A DNA stretch of 64,000 bases from Mucilaginibacter phenanthrenivorans (GCF_024721155.1 NZ_JAHVAP010000001.1:1047935-1111934), one strand, 5' to 3'; numbered from the stretch's first letter, positions 17,827 to 27,835 are shown. Notes: a model not told the origin generated them from the letters alone. Translations and numbers: made by a program.

Positions 17827-20250
17827 TCACTCACTCTTCAAGCTCTTCACCGGGTTTGTGAGCGCGGCTTTGACGGATTGAAAGCTGATGGTAACAAATG
17901 CAATTGTAATTGCCCCGCCACCTGCTAAAACCAAAACCCACCATTGTATATTCTGCCGGTAAGCAAATCCCTGCAGCCAGCTATGCATCGCCCAAAACGC
18001 CAGCGGCGTAGCGAGTACGATAGCTAACAGCACCAGCATAATAAAATCCTTTGACAACATAGCTACTATGGTAGAAATGTTGGCGCCCAATACCTTCCTG
18101 ATACCAATTTCCTTGATCCGTTGTTCAGCCGCATAAGCCGCAAGGCCGAACAAACCCAGGCAAGCAATTACAATTGCAAGCGATGTAAACGCTACCGAAA
18201 TGGTGCCTATTCTTTGCTCCGAACGATAAATTGCGTCGAAGTCCTCGTCCATAAATGAGTAGCTAAATTCCTGGGTTGGTGAGAATGAATTGTATTTGTT
18301 TTTTATTTGCTGAATTATTGCCGGAATATTTGTTGATCTAATACGTACGCTTACCGCTCCTCTGTCCTCATTCAATGTAAATATTAAGGGGGTTATATTG
18401 TCCTTTAACGATCTGAAATTAAAATTTTTCATTACCCCTACTATGTGATATTTCTTCATGGTCTTAACCAGGTTATCATTCGGCGCATAAAGCGGTTGAT
18501 CAATAGGGTTCGAAAAATTGAGCATTTTGGCTGCCGCTTCATTAATTACCAGTGCGGCAGTATCAGTTTGCATATCTTTTGAGAAATTCCTTCCAGCTAT
18601 TATTTTTATTCCCAGGGTCGGTAAATAATCTTCATCAACCGGCCAAATCTGTGCGAGTATTGCCCGCTTTTGATCAATCACCGGATCTTTAAACATAGTT
18701 GAGCTGTTACCGTAACCACCGGTTGGCAATGCGCCGGAGAGAGAAGCATTTTGCACACCTGCAAGGCCCTGCACTTCATGTTTAAATGCCTTTGCTGAAT
18801 TCCCCAACGACCATACGTTGCGTACGATCATCACATGATCGCGATTGTAACCAAGGTCTTTACTTTGGATGTATTTCAACTGGTTGTAAATAACCAGAGT
18901 ACCGATGATTAGGAAAATGGAAATTGCAAACTGGAAGACAACCAGGAAGTTGCGGAAAACCCCGCCTTTAAAACCTGCAGCAATTTTTCCTTTTAACACC
19001 TCAATAGGTTGGAATGCTGAAAGATATAAGGCAGGATATGACCCGGCAAGGCAGCCTATTATAATAATTATTAGCAATAAAGTGGGTAAAAGCCAAGTGA
19101 TGACCTGACCTGTTATCACCAACTCCTTACCCGACATTTTGTTAAACTCCGGTAAAAACAGCCAAGCGGCAAGCAGGGCTATCAATGTAGCAAATAAAGT
19201 TACCAGGATAGATTCGGTTAAAAACTGGGCGATCAAATACTTACGCGGAGAACCTAATACCTTACGAACCCCAACCTCACGTGCCCGGTTTGACGAACGT
19301 GCAGTAGACAGGTTCATAAAATTAACACAGGCTATAAGCAAAATAAATAGGGCAACAGCTGAAAAGATATAAACAGTTTTTATATCGCCATTGGCATTTA
19401 ATTCTGCAACACTGCCAGAGCGCAGGTGTATGTCCTTTAAAGCGATAAGGCTGAATCTAAAATAATTACCACTTTGCTCAAATTTATCAACAGTTAAGTG
19501 CACGATGCTTTGTATCTGTGGCCCGGCATGTTTACGCATAAATGCCGGAAGCTTGCTTGCAAACCTTTTAACGTCAACACCCTCTTTAAACAGGATATAA
19601 GTATTGAAGTTATTACTTAACCAAACATCTTCCCGGCTTTCGGAAATACTTGGCATCGATATAAAAAAGTCGAAATTGAAATGTGATTGTTTTGGGACAT
19701 CCTTTATAACGGCAGTTACTTTATAAAGAGACGTATCATTAAATGTTAATGTTTGCCCTACAACATTTATACGGTCGAAATATTTTTTTGCCATCCTTTC
19801 GGTTATAACAACCGTATGTGGCTCAGTTAAGGCATTTTGAGTACCGCCGCTTACCGTAGGTAATGTAAATATGCTGAATATAGAATTATCAGCATAAACC
19901 ATCCTGTCTTCAACTATGTTCTTGTTGTTCTTTTTTACCTGGTTGCCTCCCCTGTCCCTAAAGCGGAATACCTGCTCAATTTCGGGAAAGTCAGCTTTTA
20001 ATGCAGCGGCTGCAGGAGCCGGACACACAGCAAAAGAGTTTTCTGCACCACCAAATTTAATCTCAGTATTTACTCTGTAAATTCTGTCGGCTTTTGTGTT
20101 AAATCGGTCAAAACTTAGTTCATCAAACACATAAAATACAATAAGCAGGCAGGTGGCCAGACCCAAAGCAAGGCCAAACACATTAATAAATGTGAAACCC
20201 TTGTTTTTCATCAGGCCGCGGAATGCGGTTTTAATATAGTTTTTTATCAT
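17827..20250 (-). CDS. FtsX/MacB-type ABC permease, 807 aa
   Basis: The start is placed at the ATG at 20248-20250 (MIKNYIKTAFRG), not the upstream in-frame ATG at 20274. All paralogues begin with this sequence, and the ECF-type promoter at 20291-20321 would leave only about ten untranslated bases for the longer form. TM1 about 21-42, first periplasmic domain with a Gly/Lys-rich patch near 100-112, TM2-TM4 about 292-415 with EVGVRKVLGS at 325, TM5 about 432-458, last EIGIRKVLGA near 714, C-terminus NPVKSLKSE (Lys form, as in the 7820 copy). It heads a likely separate transcription unit within the array. Confidence 0.92.
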   Translation of the reverse strand: MIKNYIKTAFRGLMKNKGFTFINVFGLALGLATCLLIVFYVFDELSFDRFNTKADRIYRVNTEIKFGGAENSFAVCPAPAAAALKADFPEIEQVFRFRDRGGNQVKKNNKNIVEDRMVYADNSIFSIFTLPTVSGGTQNALTEPHTVVITERMAKKYFDRINVVGQTLTFNDTSLYKVTAVIKDVPKQSHFNFDFFISMPSISESREDVWLSNNFNTYILFKEGVDVKRFASKLPAFMRKHAGPQIQSIVHLTVDKFEQSGNYFRFSLIALKDIHLRSGSVAELNANGDIKTVYIFSAVALFILLIACVNFMNLSTARSSNRAREVGVRKVLGSPRKYLIAQFLTESILVTLFATLIALLAAWLFLPEFNKMSGKELVITGQVITWLLPTLLLIIIIIGCLAGSYPALYLSAFQPIEVLKGKIAAGFKGGVFRNFLVVFQFAISIFLIIGTLVIYNQLKYIQSKDLGYNRDHVMIVRNVWSLGNSAKAFKHEVQGLAGVQNASLSGALPTGGYGNSSTMFKDPVIDQKRAILAQIWPVDEDYLPTLGIKIIAGRNFSKDMQTDTAALVINEAAAKMLNFSNPIDQPLYAPNDNLVKTMKKYHIVGVMKNFNFRSLKDNITPLIFTLNEDRGAVSVRIRSTNIPAIIQQIKNKYNSFSPTQEFSYSFMDEDFDAIYRSEQRIGTISVAFTSLAIVIACLGLFGLAAYAAEQRIKEIGIRKVLGANISTIVAMLSKDFIMLVLLAIVLATPLAFWAMHSWLQGFAYRQNIQWWVLVLAGGGAITIAFVTISFQSVKAALTNPVKSLKSE

Positions 20251-20290
20251 GGTGATTTGTTTTAGGCCAACCAACGGTTAACACCCGTGG

Positions 20291-20321
20291 ATAAGACGAC
20301 TTGTTAACTCATTAGGTTGCA
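20291..20321 (-). promoter_or_regulatory. ECF-sigma-type promoter 2
   Basis: Minus strand: -35 TGCAACC (20321-20315), 17-nt spacer (20298-20314), -10 GTCTTAT (20297-20291). Boxes and spacer length are identical to the element at 7679-7709, and flanking bases also agree (CCGGTGCAACCTAA against ACGGTGCAACCTAA). Lies 41 nt upstream of the preferred permease start. Confidence 0.5.
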
Positions 20322-20377
20322 CCGGTTTTACGTTAATTTGTTAGTTATACTAACTACAATTAACTCACCGCCTACCC

Positions 20378-22762
20378 CTATTCGCTTCTTAAACTTTTTA
20401 CCGGATTTGCCAGCGCCGCCCTGATGGCCTGGAAGGCTACGGTACTGATCGCGATCATCATTGCCAGTATACCTGCAACTGCAAATACCCACCACGCGAT
20501 GTTTATCTTATAGGCAAAATCCTTCAGCCAGCTGTGCATCCCCAGCCATGCCAGCGGGAACGCAATTATAGCGGCAATACCCACGAGCCATAAAAACTCC
20601 TTTGAGAGCATGTTTACGATTCCCGGAACAGTTGCGCCCAATACCTTCCTGATCCCAATTTCGCGGGTGCGCTGTAATGTACTGTATGACGCCAGGCCTA
20701 ATAAGCCAAGACAAGAGATCATGATAGCCAGTACAGCGAAATACATAAACAGCTTACCAAACCTGTCTTCGGTAGCGTATTGTTTGTTAAAATTTTGATC
20801 GAGAAAATAATAGCTAAATGGTCGCTGCGGAATCAGCACCTTCCATTTAGACTCAACTGCTTTTAAAGTGTTCGGAATATCTCCGCCCTTTATTTTTAAT
20901 GTAAACACACCCAGGTTATGCGGGTTTATCCGGAGATTTAGCGGCTTTACATTCTGTTGCAGCGATTCAAAGTGAAAATCCTGAACAACTCCGATAATGG
21001 TGCCTTTTCGCCCCCATTGATTAAACGTTTTACCTACTGCATCCTTTGCAGAAGTGTAACCCAGGTTTTTAACAGTGGTCTCGTTTACTACAAATGATTT
21101 AGTTGAGTCCGTTGCAAAATCTCTTGAAAATGCTCTGCCGGCAACTATTTTCATGCCGTATTGCGGGATGAAATCGAAGTCGACATCATACAAATTCATA
21201 TTAACTGGCACCAGGCTACCATTGCGACTTTCCACTTCCGAATAAGCAACGCTATTTCCGTTGCCCGGAGTTGTCCCCGATCCGGACGCAGAGAGCACTC
21301 CCGGAACCTGTGTAAACTCATGCTTTAAACTTTCACTCATTGCCTGCACAGTTGAGTCTCCACTGAAATCAAGCACCAGCATTTGATCCGTCCTAAACCC
21401 AAGCGATTGGTTACGCATAAAGTTGAGTTGATTGTATACAATGATGGTACCTACAATCAATACTATCGAAATAGTGAATTGAACTACAACCAGCCCCTTC
21501 CTTAAAAAGATGCCTTTTACCGACGAAGTAAATCGTCCTTTAAGTATAGTGGTTATTTTAAAGTTGGTAAGTACCAGCGCCGGATAGATACCTGCCAAAA
21601 AACCAATGGCGACAGCTATGGCAAACAGGATGAAAATGTAGCCATGTTCGATGATATTATGGCTGATGATCTTGCCTGCCAGTTGATTAAATAACGGCAA
21701 TAACAACATACTCAGCAACACCGAAACAATAAACGCGATCATCGAAATAATTATCGATTCGCCTAAAAACTGGGTGGTAAGCTGGTTTTTACCTGCTCCG
21801 ATAACTTTACGAATCCCAACTTCCTTTGCCCTTTCTGTTGAACGGGCGGTGGTAAGGTTCACAAAGTTGATACAGGCAATCAGTAAAATAAATATGGCTA
21901 CTATCGAGAAGACGTAAACATTCCGCAAGTTGCCATTTACAGGCGCTCCGCGGAAGGTGTCCATATAAACATCCTTTAGTGGTTCAATAAATAGCTCATA
22001 GTTATAACCTTTCCTGCGCTTGTCTTCGCTGATATGCTTTTTCAAAAAATCAGGAAGCTTGGCTTGCAGCTTTAAGCCATCATATCCTTCGGGAAGTAAA
22101 ATATAAGTAGCGTTGCTAAAATTACCCCATTCATTCATATCAATCAGCTTCATTTTCTCCATTGTTGAAGAAGAGATCAGCATGTCGAAGTTAAAATGCG
22201 AGTTCAGCGGAACGTCCTGCATTACACCGGTAATTGTAACCAGTTGTTTGCCGTTCAGCTTTAATGTTTTGCCAACTATATCCGTACCGCCGAAATATTT
22301 TTTGGCCGATGCTTCAGTAAGTACTACACTGAACGGATCTTTAAGCGCAGTTGCCGGATTTCCATGGATAAAGGGAAACGTAAAGATCTTCAGCAACGAT
22401 GGATCGGTAAATGCCAGGTTATTTTCCTGGAATTTGTGGTTATTGCTTTCCACCAAAAAGCCGGCGCCAAAAACGCGGGCATTTGCTTTTACCTCGGGAA
22501 AATCAGCCTGCAATGTTGGGCCCATCGGCGGTGATGCGCTGCTCCAGTGAAGCACCTCGTTAGGCGTTTTAATATCGGTATTCAGCCTGTGGATCTGGCT
22601 GAAATTCTGGTTAAACTTATCATAGCTTAACTCAAATCGTACATACATAAAAATCAGGAAGCAAGCTGTCATCCCCACCGCGAGCCCCACAATGTTTATA
22701 AGCGAGAAACTTTTATGCCTCCAAAGGTTCCTAAATGCAATTTTAAAATAGTTCTTTATCAT
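20378..22762 (-). CDS. FtsX/MacB-type ABC permease, 794 aa
   Basis: Complete double permease. TM1 about 21-42 (FLIFMYVRFELSYDKF), first periplasmic domain to about 285, TM2-TM4 about 286-405 with EVGIRKVIGA at 314, TM5 about 422-448 (LRKGLVVVQFTISIVL), second periplasmic domain, last EIGIRKVLGA near 701, C-terminus NPVKSLRSE. In the last block SYSTLQRTREIGIRKV replaces the usual charged approach (QRVKE or RRTKE). The stop abuts CGCCTACCCCTATTCG, without the CTCTAATC words found next to other copies. It lies directly upstream of the copy with the ECF-type promoter, so its transcript may end or be reinforced there. Confidence 0.93.
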   Translation of the reverse strand: MIKNYFKIAFRNLWRHKSFSLINIVGLAVGMTACFLIFMYVRFELSYDKFNQNFSQIHRLNTDIKTPNEVLHWSSASPPMGPTLQADFPEVKANARVFGAGFLVESNNHKFQENNLAFTDPSLLKIFTFPFIHGNPATALKDPFSVVLTEASAKKYFGGTDIVGKTLKLNGKQLVTITGVMQDVPLNSHFNFDMLISSSTMEKMKLIDMNEWGNFSNATYILLPEGYDGLKLQAKLPDFLKKHISEDKRRKGYNYELFIEPLKDVYMDTFRGAPVNGNLRNVYVFSIVAIFILLIACINFVNLTTARSTERAKEVGIRKVIGAGKNQLTTQFLGESIIISMIAFIVSVLLSMLLLPLFNQLAGKIISHNIIEHGYIFILFAIAVAIGFLAGIYPALVLTNFKITTILKGRFTSSVKGIFLRKGLVVVQFTISIVLIVGTIIVYNQLNFMRNQSLGFRTDQMLVLDFSGDSTVQAMSESLKHEFTQVPGVLSASGSGTTPGNGNSVAYSEVESRNGSLVPVNMNLYDVDFDFIPQYGMKIVAGRAFSRDFATDSTKSFVVNETTVKNLGYTSAKDAVGKTFNQWGRKGTIIGVVQDFHFESLQQNVKPLNLRINPHNLGVFTLKIKGGDIPNTLKAVESKWKVLIPQRPFSYYFLDQNFNKQYATEDRFGKLFMYFAVLAIMISCLGLLGLASYSTLQRTREIGIRKVLGATVPGIVNMLSKEFLWLVGIAAIIAFPLAWLGMHSWLKDFAYKINIAWWVFAVAGILAMMIAISTVAFQAIRAALANPVKSLRSE

Positions 22763-22868
22763 GGTTAGTTCATTAGTTCAATTGTTTATTAGTTCATTGG
22801 TCTCAGCCTGATGACATATCGCGTAGCTTTATTTTTATTCCAAGGGATCTCTAGTCTCTAATCACTCG
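22763..22868. repeat. word repeats between permease genes
   Basis: TTAGTTCATTAGTTC, AATTGTTTATTAGTTC and ATTGGTC words at 22765-22802; GGATCTCTAGTCTCTAATC and ACTCGG at 22847-22868 over the stop codon at 22862. Confidence 0.55.
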
Positions 22869-25234
22869 GAACGCAGACTCTTCACAGGGTTTGCCAACGC
22901 GGCTTTAACCGATTGAAAGCTAATCGTGGCTATTGCTATTATTACGGCAGCTAAGCCGGCAATGGCGAACACCCACCAGTTGATAGCAATCCGGTATTGA
23001 TAAGTTTTCAGCCAGTTCGTCATAGCCCAATAAGCTGTTGGAAAGGCTACCAGGCAGGATAATATTACCAGCTGTAAGAATTCCATTGAAAGCAGGCTTG
23101 CCAATCCAGGTACGCTTGCACCTAGCACCTTTCGGATGCCGATCTCTTTGGTTCGTCTTTCGGCAGTATAAGCAGCCAGGCCAAACAACCCAAGGCATGA
23201 TATCACAATTGCCAGCGCGGCAAATACGCGCGATAACTTGCTTACCAGCATTTCTGACTGGAACATCCGGTTAAACTGATCGTCAACAAAGCGATAATCG
23301 AATGGATAGGCTGGGTTATATTTCTTTAAAACATTCTGGATACTTGCAAGCGATTTTTCATAGGCATCTGATGATTTCAGACGTACATACATTACCGTAG
23401 AATTTTGCGGTGTCGAGCTCCAGAACATCACCGGATCCGGGTGACCATACATATTGCCATAAACATAATCGTTTACTACGCCAACCACAGTGGCGCTTAC
23501 GGTATCATTTTCACCGTGCATCTTCTTACCTATTGCACTTCCCTTACCCATTAATTTTGCGAGCGAAGCAGTAATTACCGTGCGAAGCGGCTTAGCGGTA
23601 TCACCAATCGTTAGGCTGCGCCCCTCAATTACTTTAAGTCCCGATGTTTCAAAAAAATCGGGGCTCACGTAACGTTGTGAGATCAGCACCTGTGATCCTG
23701 CAGGTTTGCCATCCCATGTAAGTCCTGAGGTGTTGTTTCCCCCGTAAATAATGGCGTGATCAGCAACCGCGACGTTAGAAACATAACCCGTCCCTAACAG
23801 TTCATGCTGGATCGGGTTGAAATTTTTAGCCATATCGCCCTGCAAATCCATTTCCAACAGGTTATTTTTATTAAAACCGAGTTGCCTGTCCTTCACATGC
23901 TGAATTTGCTGATAGACAATTATCGTACTGATAATTAACACGATAGATGCAGTAAATTGAAGCACCACCAATCCTTTGCGAACATAAGCAGCACCGCTGT
24001 CTTTCATCTTAATTCCCTTTAACACGGATACCGGGTTAAAGGATGACAGATACAACGACGGATAACTACCTGCAATTAAGCCGCAAGCAACTGTAATTAA
24101 TAACAAGCCCAAAAGATGATAAGGATTTCCAAGACCGAGTGTAAGCTGTTTTTGTACCAGCAGGTTAAATGCAGGCAGAATTAAAGTAACTATTATTATA
24201 GCTACGATTGTTGAAACAAACGCCATAAACAGCGCCTCACCAATAAATTGAAAGATCAGCAGTTTTTTACCTGCGCCGAGTACTTTGCGCACCCCGACTT
24301 CGCGGGCGCGTTTTTCGCTGCGGGCGGTGGCAAGGTTCATGAAATTTATACAGGCAATGAATAATATAATCCAGGCAATCAGGGTGAACATGTGTACATT
24401 TTCAATCTGGCCGCCCCCGGTCATTTTGCCATCTTTAAAATCGTCGTACAAATGCCAATCCTTCATTCCGAAAAGGAAGGCATGGCCAAGAGAACGCGGC
24501 GATCTTTGTTGAATATAATTAAACAGTTGCTTATTAACAGTCTGCGGATCAACTCCCGGCTTTAACTCAACATAAGTATTGGTCGATTGGTTACCCCATT
24601 CCTTTAACCACGGACTTTGATCATAATAGATCTTGTATGGCATAAACCATTCACCGGCAACCGAAGTATTGGTCGGAAAATCCTTTATAACACCGGTAAC
24701 AATATAATCCTGCTTGTTATCAACCTTGATACTTTTACCAAGCACCAGTTTTTCATTGCCGAAAAACTTCTTTGCTGCAGATTCTGTGATAACCACTGAT
24801 CGCAATTGCCTAAATGCAGACGCTGCGTTGCCCTGCACAAACGGCATGGTGAACATGCTGAATATGGACGGATCGGCATATCGCCCTGCTGCAAAAATAG
24901 ATTTATCGCCGCGTGAAAATAACAAGGTAGTATTCCCCTCGGTGGCACGGGCTGTATTAGCTATACCGGGCAGTTCGGCCTTCATTGTTGGCCCCATCAG
25001 CCCGGGCGTCGAACTTTCAGTAAATACATAGGTGTCGTATTTTTGGTTTTCCTCGACGATATAAAGCCTGTCCTTTTTCAGGTTTACCGAGTCGAAGCCA
25101 ACTTCATCCTCCACCCACAAAAAAATAAGCGATGCACAGGCTATACCTATTGCCAATCCGCCTATATTTAAAAAGCTATAGCCCCGGTTCTTGTTCAGGC
25201 TTCGCCACATGGTTTTTATGTAATTCCGTATCAT
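22862..25234 (-). CDS. FtsX/MacB-type ABC permease, 790 aa (LWV subfamily)
   Basis: Complete double permease. TM1 ends LIFLWVEDEVGFDSV and the first periplasmic domain begins DRLYIVEENQKYD, placing it with the copies at 10283 and 27828. First coupling motif KRAREVGVRKVLGAG near 312, following ACINFMNLATARS; TM5 about 425-450 (VRKGLVVLQFTAS); last block ERRTKEIGIRKVLGAS near 697; C-terminus NPVKSLRSE. The second periplasmic domain has the SGLTWDGKPAG variant of the WDGK motif seen in several copies. The first-helix lysines are spaced as in the paralogues, but the usual KIAWRNL is here KTMWRSL. Confidence 0.93.
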   Translation of the reverse strand: MIRNYIKTMWRSLNKNRGYSFLNIGGLAIGIACASLIFLWVEDEVGFDSVNLKKDRLYIVEENQKYDTYVFTESSTPGLMGPTMKAELPGIANTARATEGNTTLLFSRGDKSIFAAGRYADPSIFSMFTMPFVQGNAASAFRQLRSVVITESAAKKFFGNEKLVLGKSIKVDNKQDYIVTGVIKDFPTNTSVAGEWFMPYKIYYDQSPWLKEWGNQSTNTYVELKPGVDPQTVNKQLFNYIQQRSPRSLGHAFLFGMKDWHLYDDFKDGKMTGGGQIENVHMFTLIAWIILFIACINFMNLATARSEKRAREVGVRKVLGAGKKLLIFQFIGEALFMAFVSTIVAIIIVTLILPAFNLLVQKQLTLGLGNPYHLLGLLLITVACGLIAGSYPSLYLSSFNPVSVLKGIKMKDSGAAYVRKGLVVLQFTASIVLIISTIIVYQQIQHVKDRQLGFNKNNLLEMDLQGDMAKNFNPIQHELLGTGYVSNVAVADHAIIYGGNNTSGLTWDGKPAGSQVLISQRYVSPDFFETSGLKVIEGRSLTIGDTAKPLRTVITASLAKLMGKGSAIGKKMHGENDTVSATVVGVVNDYVYGNMYGHPDPVMFWSSTPQNSTVMYVRLKSSDAYEKSLASIQNVLKKYNPAYPFDYRFVDDQFNRMFQSEMLVSKLSRVFAALAIVISCLGLFGLAAYTAERRTKEIGIRKVLGASVPGLASLLSMEFLQLVILSCLVAFPTAYWAMTNWLKTYQYRIAINWWVFAIAGLAAVIIAIATISFQSVKAALANPVKSLRSE

Positions 25235-25239
25235 CTGCC

Positions 25240-25317
25240 AGTTTATTGGTTCATTTGTTCACTAGTTCATTGGTGCCGTTTTTTAACTAATCTCTAGTCT
25301 CTGATCCCTAATCACTC
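25240..25317. repeat. word repeats between permease genes
   Basis: TTATTGGTTCATTTG and ACTAGTTCATTGGTG words, followed at 25287-25317 by CTAATCTCTAGTCTCTG and ATCCCTAATCACTC containing the stop codon at 25312. Confidence 0.55.
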
Positions 25318-27705
25318 GGAACGCAGGCTCTCCACCGGGTTTGCAATTCCCGCCCTTATCGCATGATAGCTTACAGTTGCAACCGCAGTAATAATTGCCA
25401 CGAAGCCTGCTGCGGCAAACATCCACCAGGAAATATTTATCCGGTATGCAAAACCCTGCAGCCAGTTGTGCATTGCCCACCAGGCGATTGGTGAGGCTAT
25501 AATTATCGCCAGCACCACCAGCTTTAAAAAATCGACAGATAACAGGGTATTGATGGATGCCAGGCTTGCGCCCAAGACCTTACGTACGCCAATTTCTTTA
25601 GTGCGTTGCTCGATGGTAAATGCGGCAAGTCCGAATAAGCCCAGCGTAGCCAGTATAATGGTTATATACGTAAATACGCTAAAAATAGAAGCCAGGCGGT
25701 CTTCGGCTTTATATTGTGCATTAAACGCATCATCCATAAACGTGTAATTGAATGGTGCATCCTGGTCGTATTTTTTATAGATGCCCTGCATTTTATTAAG
25801 CAGTGACGGCAAATTGGTATGCGGTTTTATCCTGGCGAACAAATTACAACCATGCTTGCCCCAGGCCGGTGTTTTATCAGCGGCAATAAAAAGACCTAAT
25901 GGATCTATTTCTGAACTCATCGAACTGAAGTTAAAGTCCTTCAAAACCCCAATAACTTTTATCTTTTGATCACCTGATTGAAGATAAGTTCCAACCGGAT
26001 TTAGCGGCAAATGAAGTTTCTCAATAGCTCGCTCGTTTATTACAACATTGTCACCTGAGCTGGTCAGCTCGCCGGCTAGCGGAGTGATCTTCCATTTCAA
26101 ATTCAATATACTTATAAAACTCCTGTCAACAGACAAAGCATCAAGCATCGTCTCCTGGCCCTTAACCTTTCCATTGATTGAATAAGTATCGTAACCTCCG
26201 AACATACCATAGTGTGAGGTAGCTGTACTTTCTATTCCCGCCAGTTCCTGGATGTCTTTTTTAAACGCCGGGTAATTAGTACCGAAGCTATTCCCCACCG
26301 GGATCATGACCACATTTTCGCGGTTAACACCAGTGTCTGCATGACGGAAAAAATATAGCTGGCGGTCGATAACAATTCCGCAAATAATAAGCGCGACTGA
26401 GATGGTGAACTGTAGCGTAGTAAAAATCTTACGTACAGTAACGCCGCCTGCTTTTTTGCTCATCTTTCCCTTAAGTGTAACGACAGGGTTAAATGATGAA
26501 AGCACCAGCGATGGGTAACTACCAGCAACTACAACAGTTATCACCAGTAAAACGCCCAATAAAATTAAAACCTGCGGACTGTACAAAAACGAATTATCTA
26601 TTTTTAACTGCAATACATTTAAAAACCACGGTTTAAATGAGTAGCATAACAAGTAGCCGATCACGAAGGATAATACAGCAAACAGTGCTGATTCAATATA
26701 AAACTGGGTGGCTAATGTTTTTCGGCTCGCACCTGATACTTTGCGCACGCCAACTTCTTTAGCTCTTAACGTCGCTCTTGCTGTAGAAAGGCTCATATAG
26801 TTTACCAAAGCAAGCAGTAAGATTAATATTGCTACTAAAGGAAAAATCTTCAGGTATTTAGTATTTGATGAATCGCCGAAATTGCTTTTAAGATGAGTAT
26901 CGATGATTGAGAAAAGCGAATAGTGCACATTTTCGAATGCGCCTTCCTTTTTCGCCATCAAATCAAGGTTGTGCCTCAACGATGAACTGTCTGCAGCGTG
27001 ATTTAACAACAGGTAGACGCCGAAATTGCCAAAGCTGATATCCTTTGAACCCACATAGTTTGAAGCCTCCTTCATTTTTAGCAGGCTCAAATTGGAGGAT
27101 ACAAAGTTGAACGCAATAGACGAATTTGATGGAGCATTTTCTGCCACTCCAGTAACCAAATAAGTAAAGGCGCTGTCGGTTTTCAAAGTGATGGCTTTGC
27201 CGATTGGATTTTCATTTCCAAAATACTTGGTAGCCATATCCCGCGATAATACCACTGTAAACGGTTTATCAAGCACGTTATCGGCGCTGCCTGATAATAG
27301 CTTAAATGAAAAGAACTTAAAGAAATTTGCATCAGCAAAAAGCAGATTCTTTTCTGAAAACTTTTTGTCAGGCGATTCAGCGGTGCTGGCAATTACCGGT
27401 TTAAAATACGCCATAGTGCGCATATAATCCTTTACAGCCGGTTGTTTTTGTTTGATAATGGAACCAGCTTCATAGCTCATAAAATCCGCGTTCATGGTGT
27501 TACCGCCAAACTTAAAAGAAGCATGCGGGTTAAAGATGCGGTCAGCATTGGTATGAAAGCGATCGTAGCTGGTTTCATGAGCCACGTACATCATGATCAT
27601 CATGCAAACAGCAAGTCCGACAGCTAAGCCGGAGATGTTGATTACACTAAACAGCTTCTGTTTAACCAGGTTGCGCCATGCAATTTTTATGTAGTTGAAT
27701 ATCAT
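25312..27705 (-). CDS. FtsX/MacB-type ABC permease, 797 aa, divergent
   Basis: Complete, but the most divergent copy. TM2 reads LALVNYMSLSTARAT where the others have ACINF(M/V)NLSTARS, the first coupling motif is EVGVRKVSGAS at 317 (Ser in place of Leu/Ile/Val), and the tail is GIANPVESLRSE, with Glu for Lys. After TM1 it has VAHETSYDRFHTNADRIFNP rather than ELS(Y/F)D..RIYRV. The second coupling motif is standard (KEIGVRKVLGAS near 704). These departures suggest relaxed or different partner contacts, yet the frame is fully open and both FtsX blocks are intact, so it is not a pseudogene by what can be seen. Confidence 0.92.
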   Translation of the reverse strand: MIFNYIKIAWRNLVKQKLFSVINISGLAVGLAVCMMIMMYVAHETSYDRFHTNADRIFNPHASFKFGGNTMNADFMSYEAGSIIKQKQPAVKDYMRTMAYFKPVIASTAESPDKKFSEKNLLFADANFFKFFSFKLLSGSADNVLDKPFTVVLSRDMATKYFGNENPIGKAITLKTDSAFTYLVTGVAENAPSNSSIAFNFVSSNLSLLKMKEASNYVGSKDISFGNFGVYLLLNHAADSSSLRHNLDLMAKKEGAFENVHYSLFSIIDTHLKSNFGDSSNTKYLKIFPLVAILILLLALVNYMSLSTARATLRAKEVGVRKVSGASRKTLATQFYIESALFAVLSFVIGYLLCYSFKPWFLNVLQLKIDNSFLYSPQVLILLGVLLVITVVVAGSYPSLVLSSFNPVVTLKGKMSKKAGGVTVRKIFTTLQFTISVALIICGIVIDRQLYFFRHADTGVNRENVVMIPVGNSFGTNYPAFKKDIQELAGIESTATSHYGMFGGYDTYSINGKVKGQETMLDALSVDRSFISILNLKWKITPLAGELTSSGDNVVINERAIEKLHLPLNPVGTYLQSGDQKIKVIGVLKDFNFSSMSSEIDPLGLFIAADKTPAWGKHGCNLFARIKPHTNLPSLLNKMQGIYKKYDQDAPFNYTFMDDAFNAQYKAEDRLASIFSVFTYITIILATLGLFGLAAFTIEQRTKEIGVRKVLGASLASINTLLSVDFLKLVVLAIIIASPIAWWAMHNWLQGFAYRINISWWMFAAAGFVAIITAVATVSYHAIRAGIANPVESLRSE

Positions 27706-27707
27706 TT

Positions 27708-27835
27708 TATTTAGTCATTAGTCATTGTGTCATTCGCTGCGCTGTCATTGTTGCCTTTAGTTCATGGTCGATAGTTTACGGCCAATAGCCGAAGTATTAT
27801 TGACTGTAAACTGCTGCTGCCAACTGCCTACTCAC
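27708..27835. repeat. spacer with ATTAGTCATTGTGTCATT and CTGCCAACTGCC words
   Basis: Right after the start codon of the 25312 gene come GTCATTAGTCATTGTGTC words. The left side, 27790-27835, is GTAAACTGCTGCTGCC and AACTGCCTACTCAC, ending on the stop codon of the permease at 27828 and matching the family at 7735 and 12716. Confidence 0.45.

Noticed and set aside
20251..20274. Longer start (eight extra residues) for the permease at 17827
   Set aside because: No paralogue has this extension and it would collide with the predicted ECF-type promoter start point.
22113..22550. 145-codon plus-strand frame opposite a permease
   Set aside because: Same situation; the real gene on the other strand has full domain structure.
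25312..27705. Divergent permease considered as a pseudogene
   Set aside because: Frame is open over the full length and both membrane blocks and the second coupling motif are intact.
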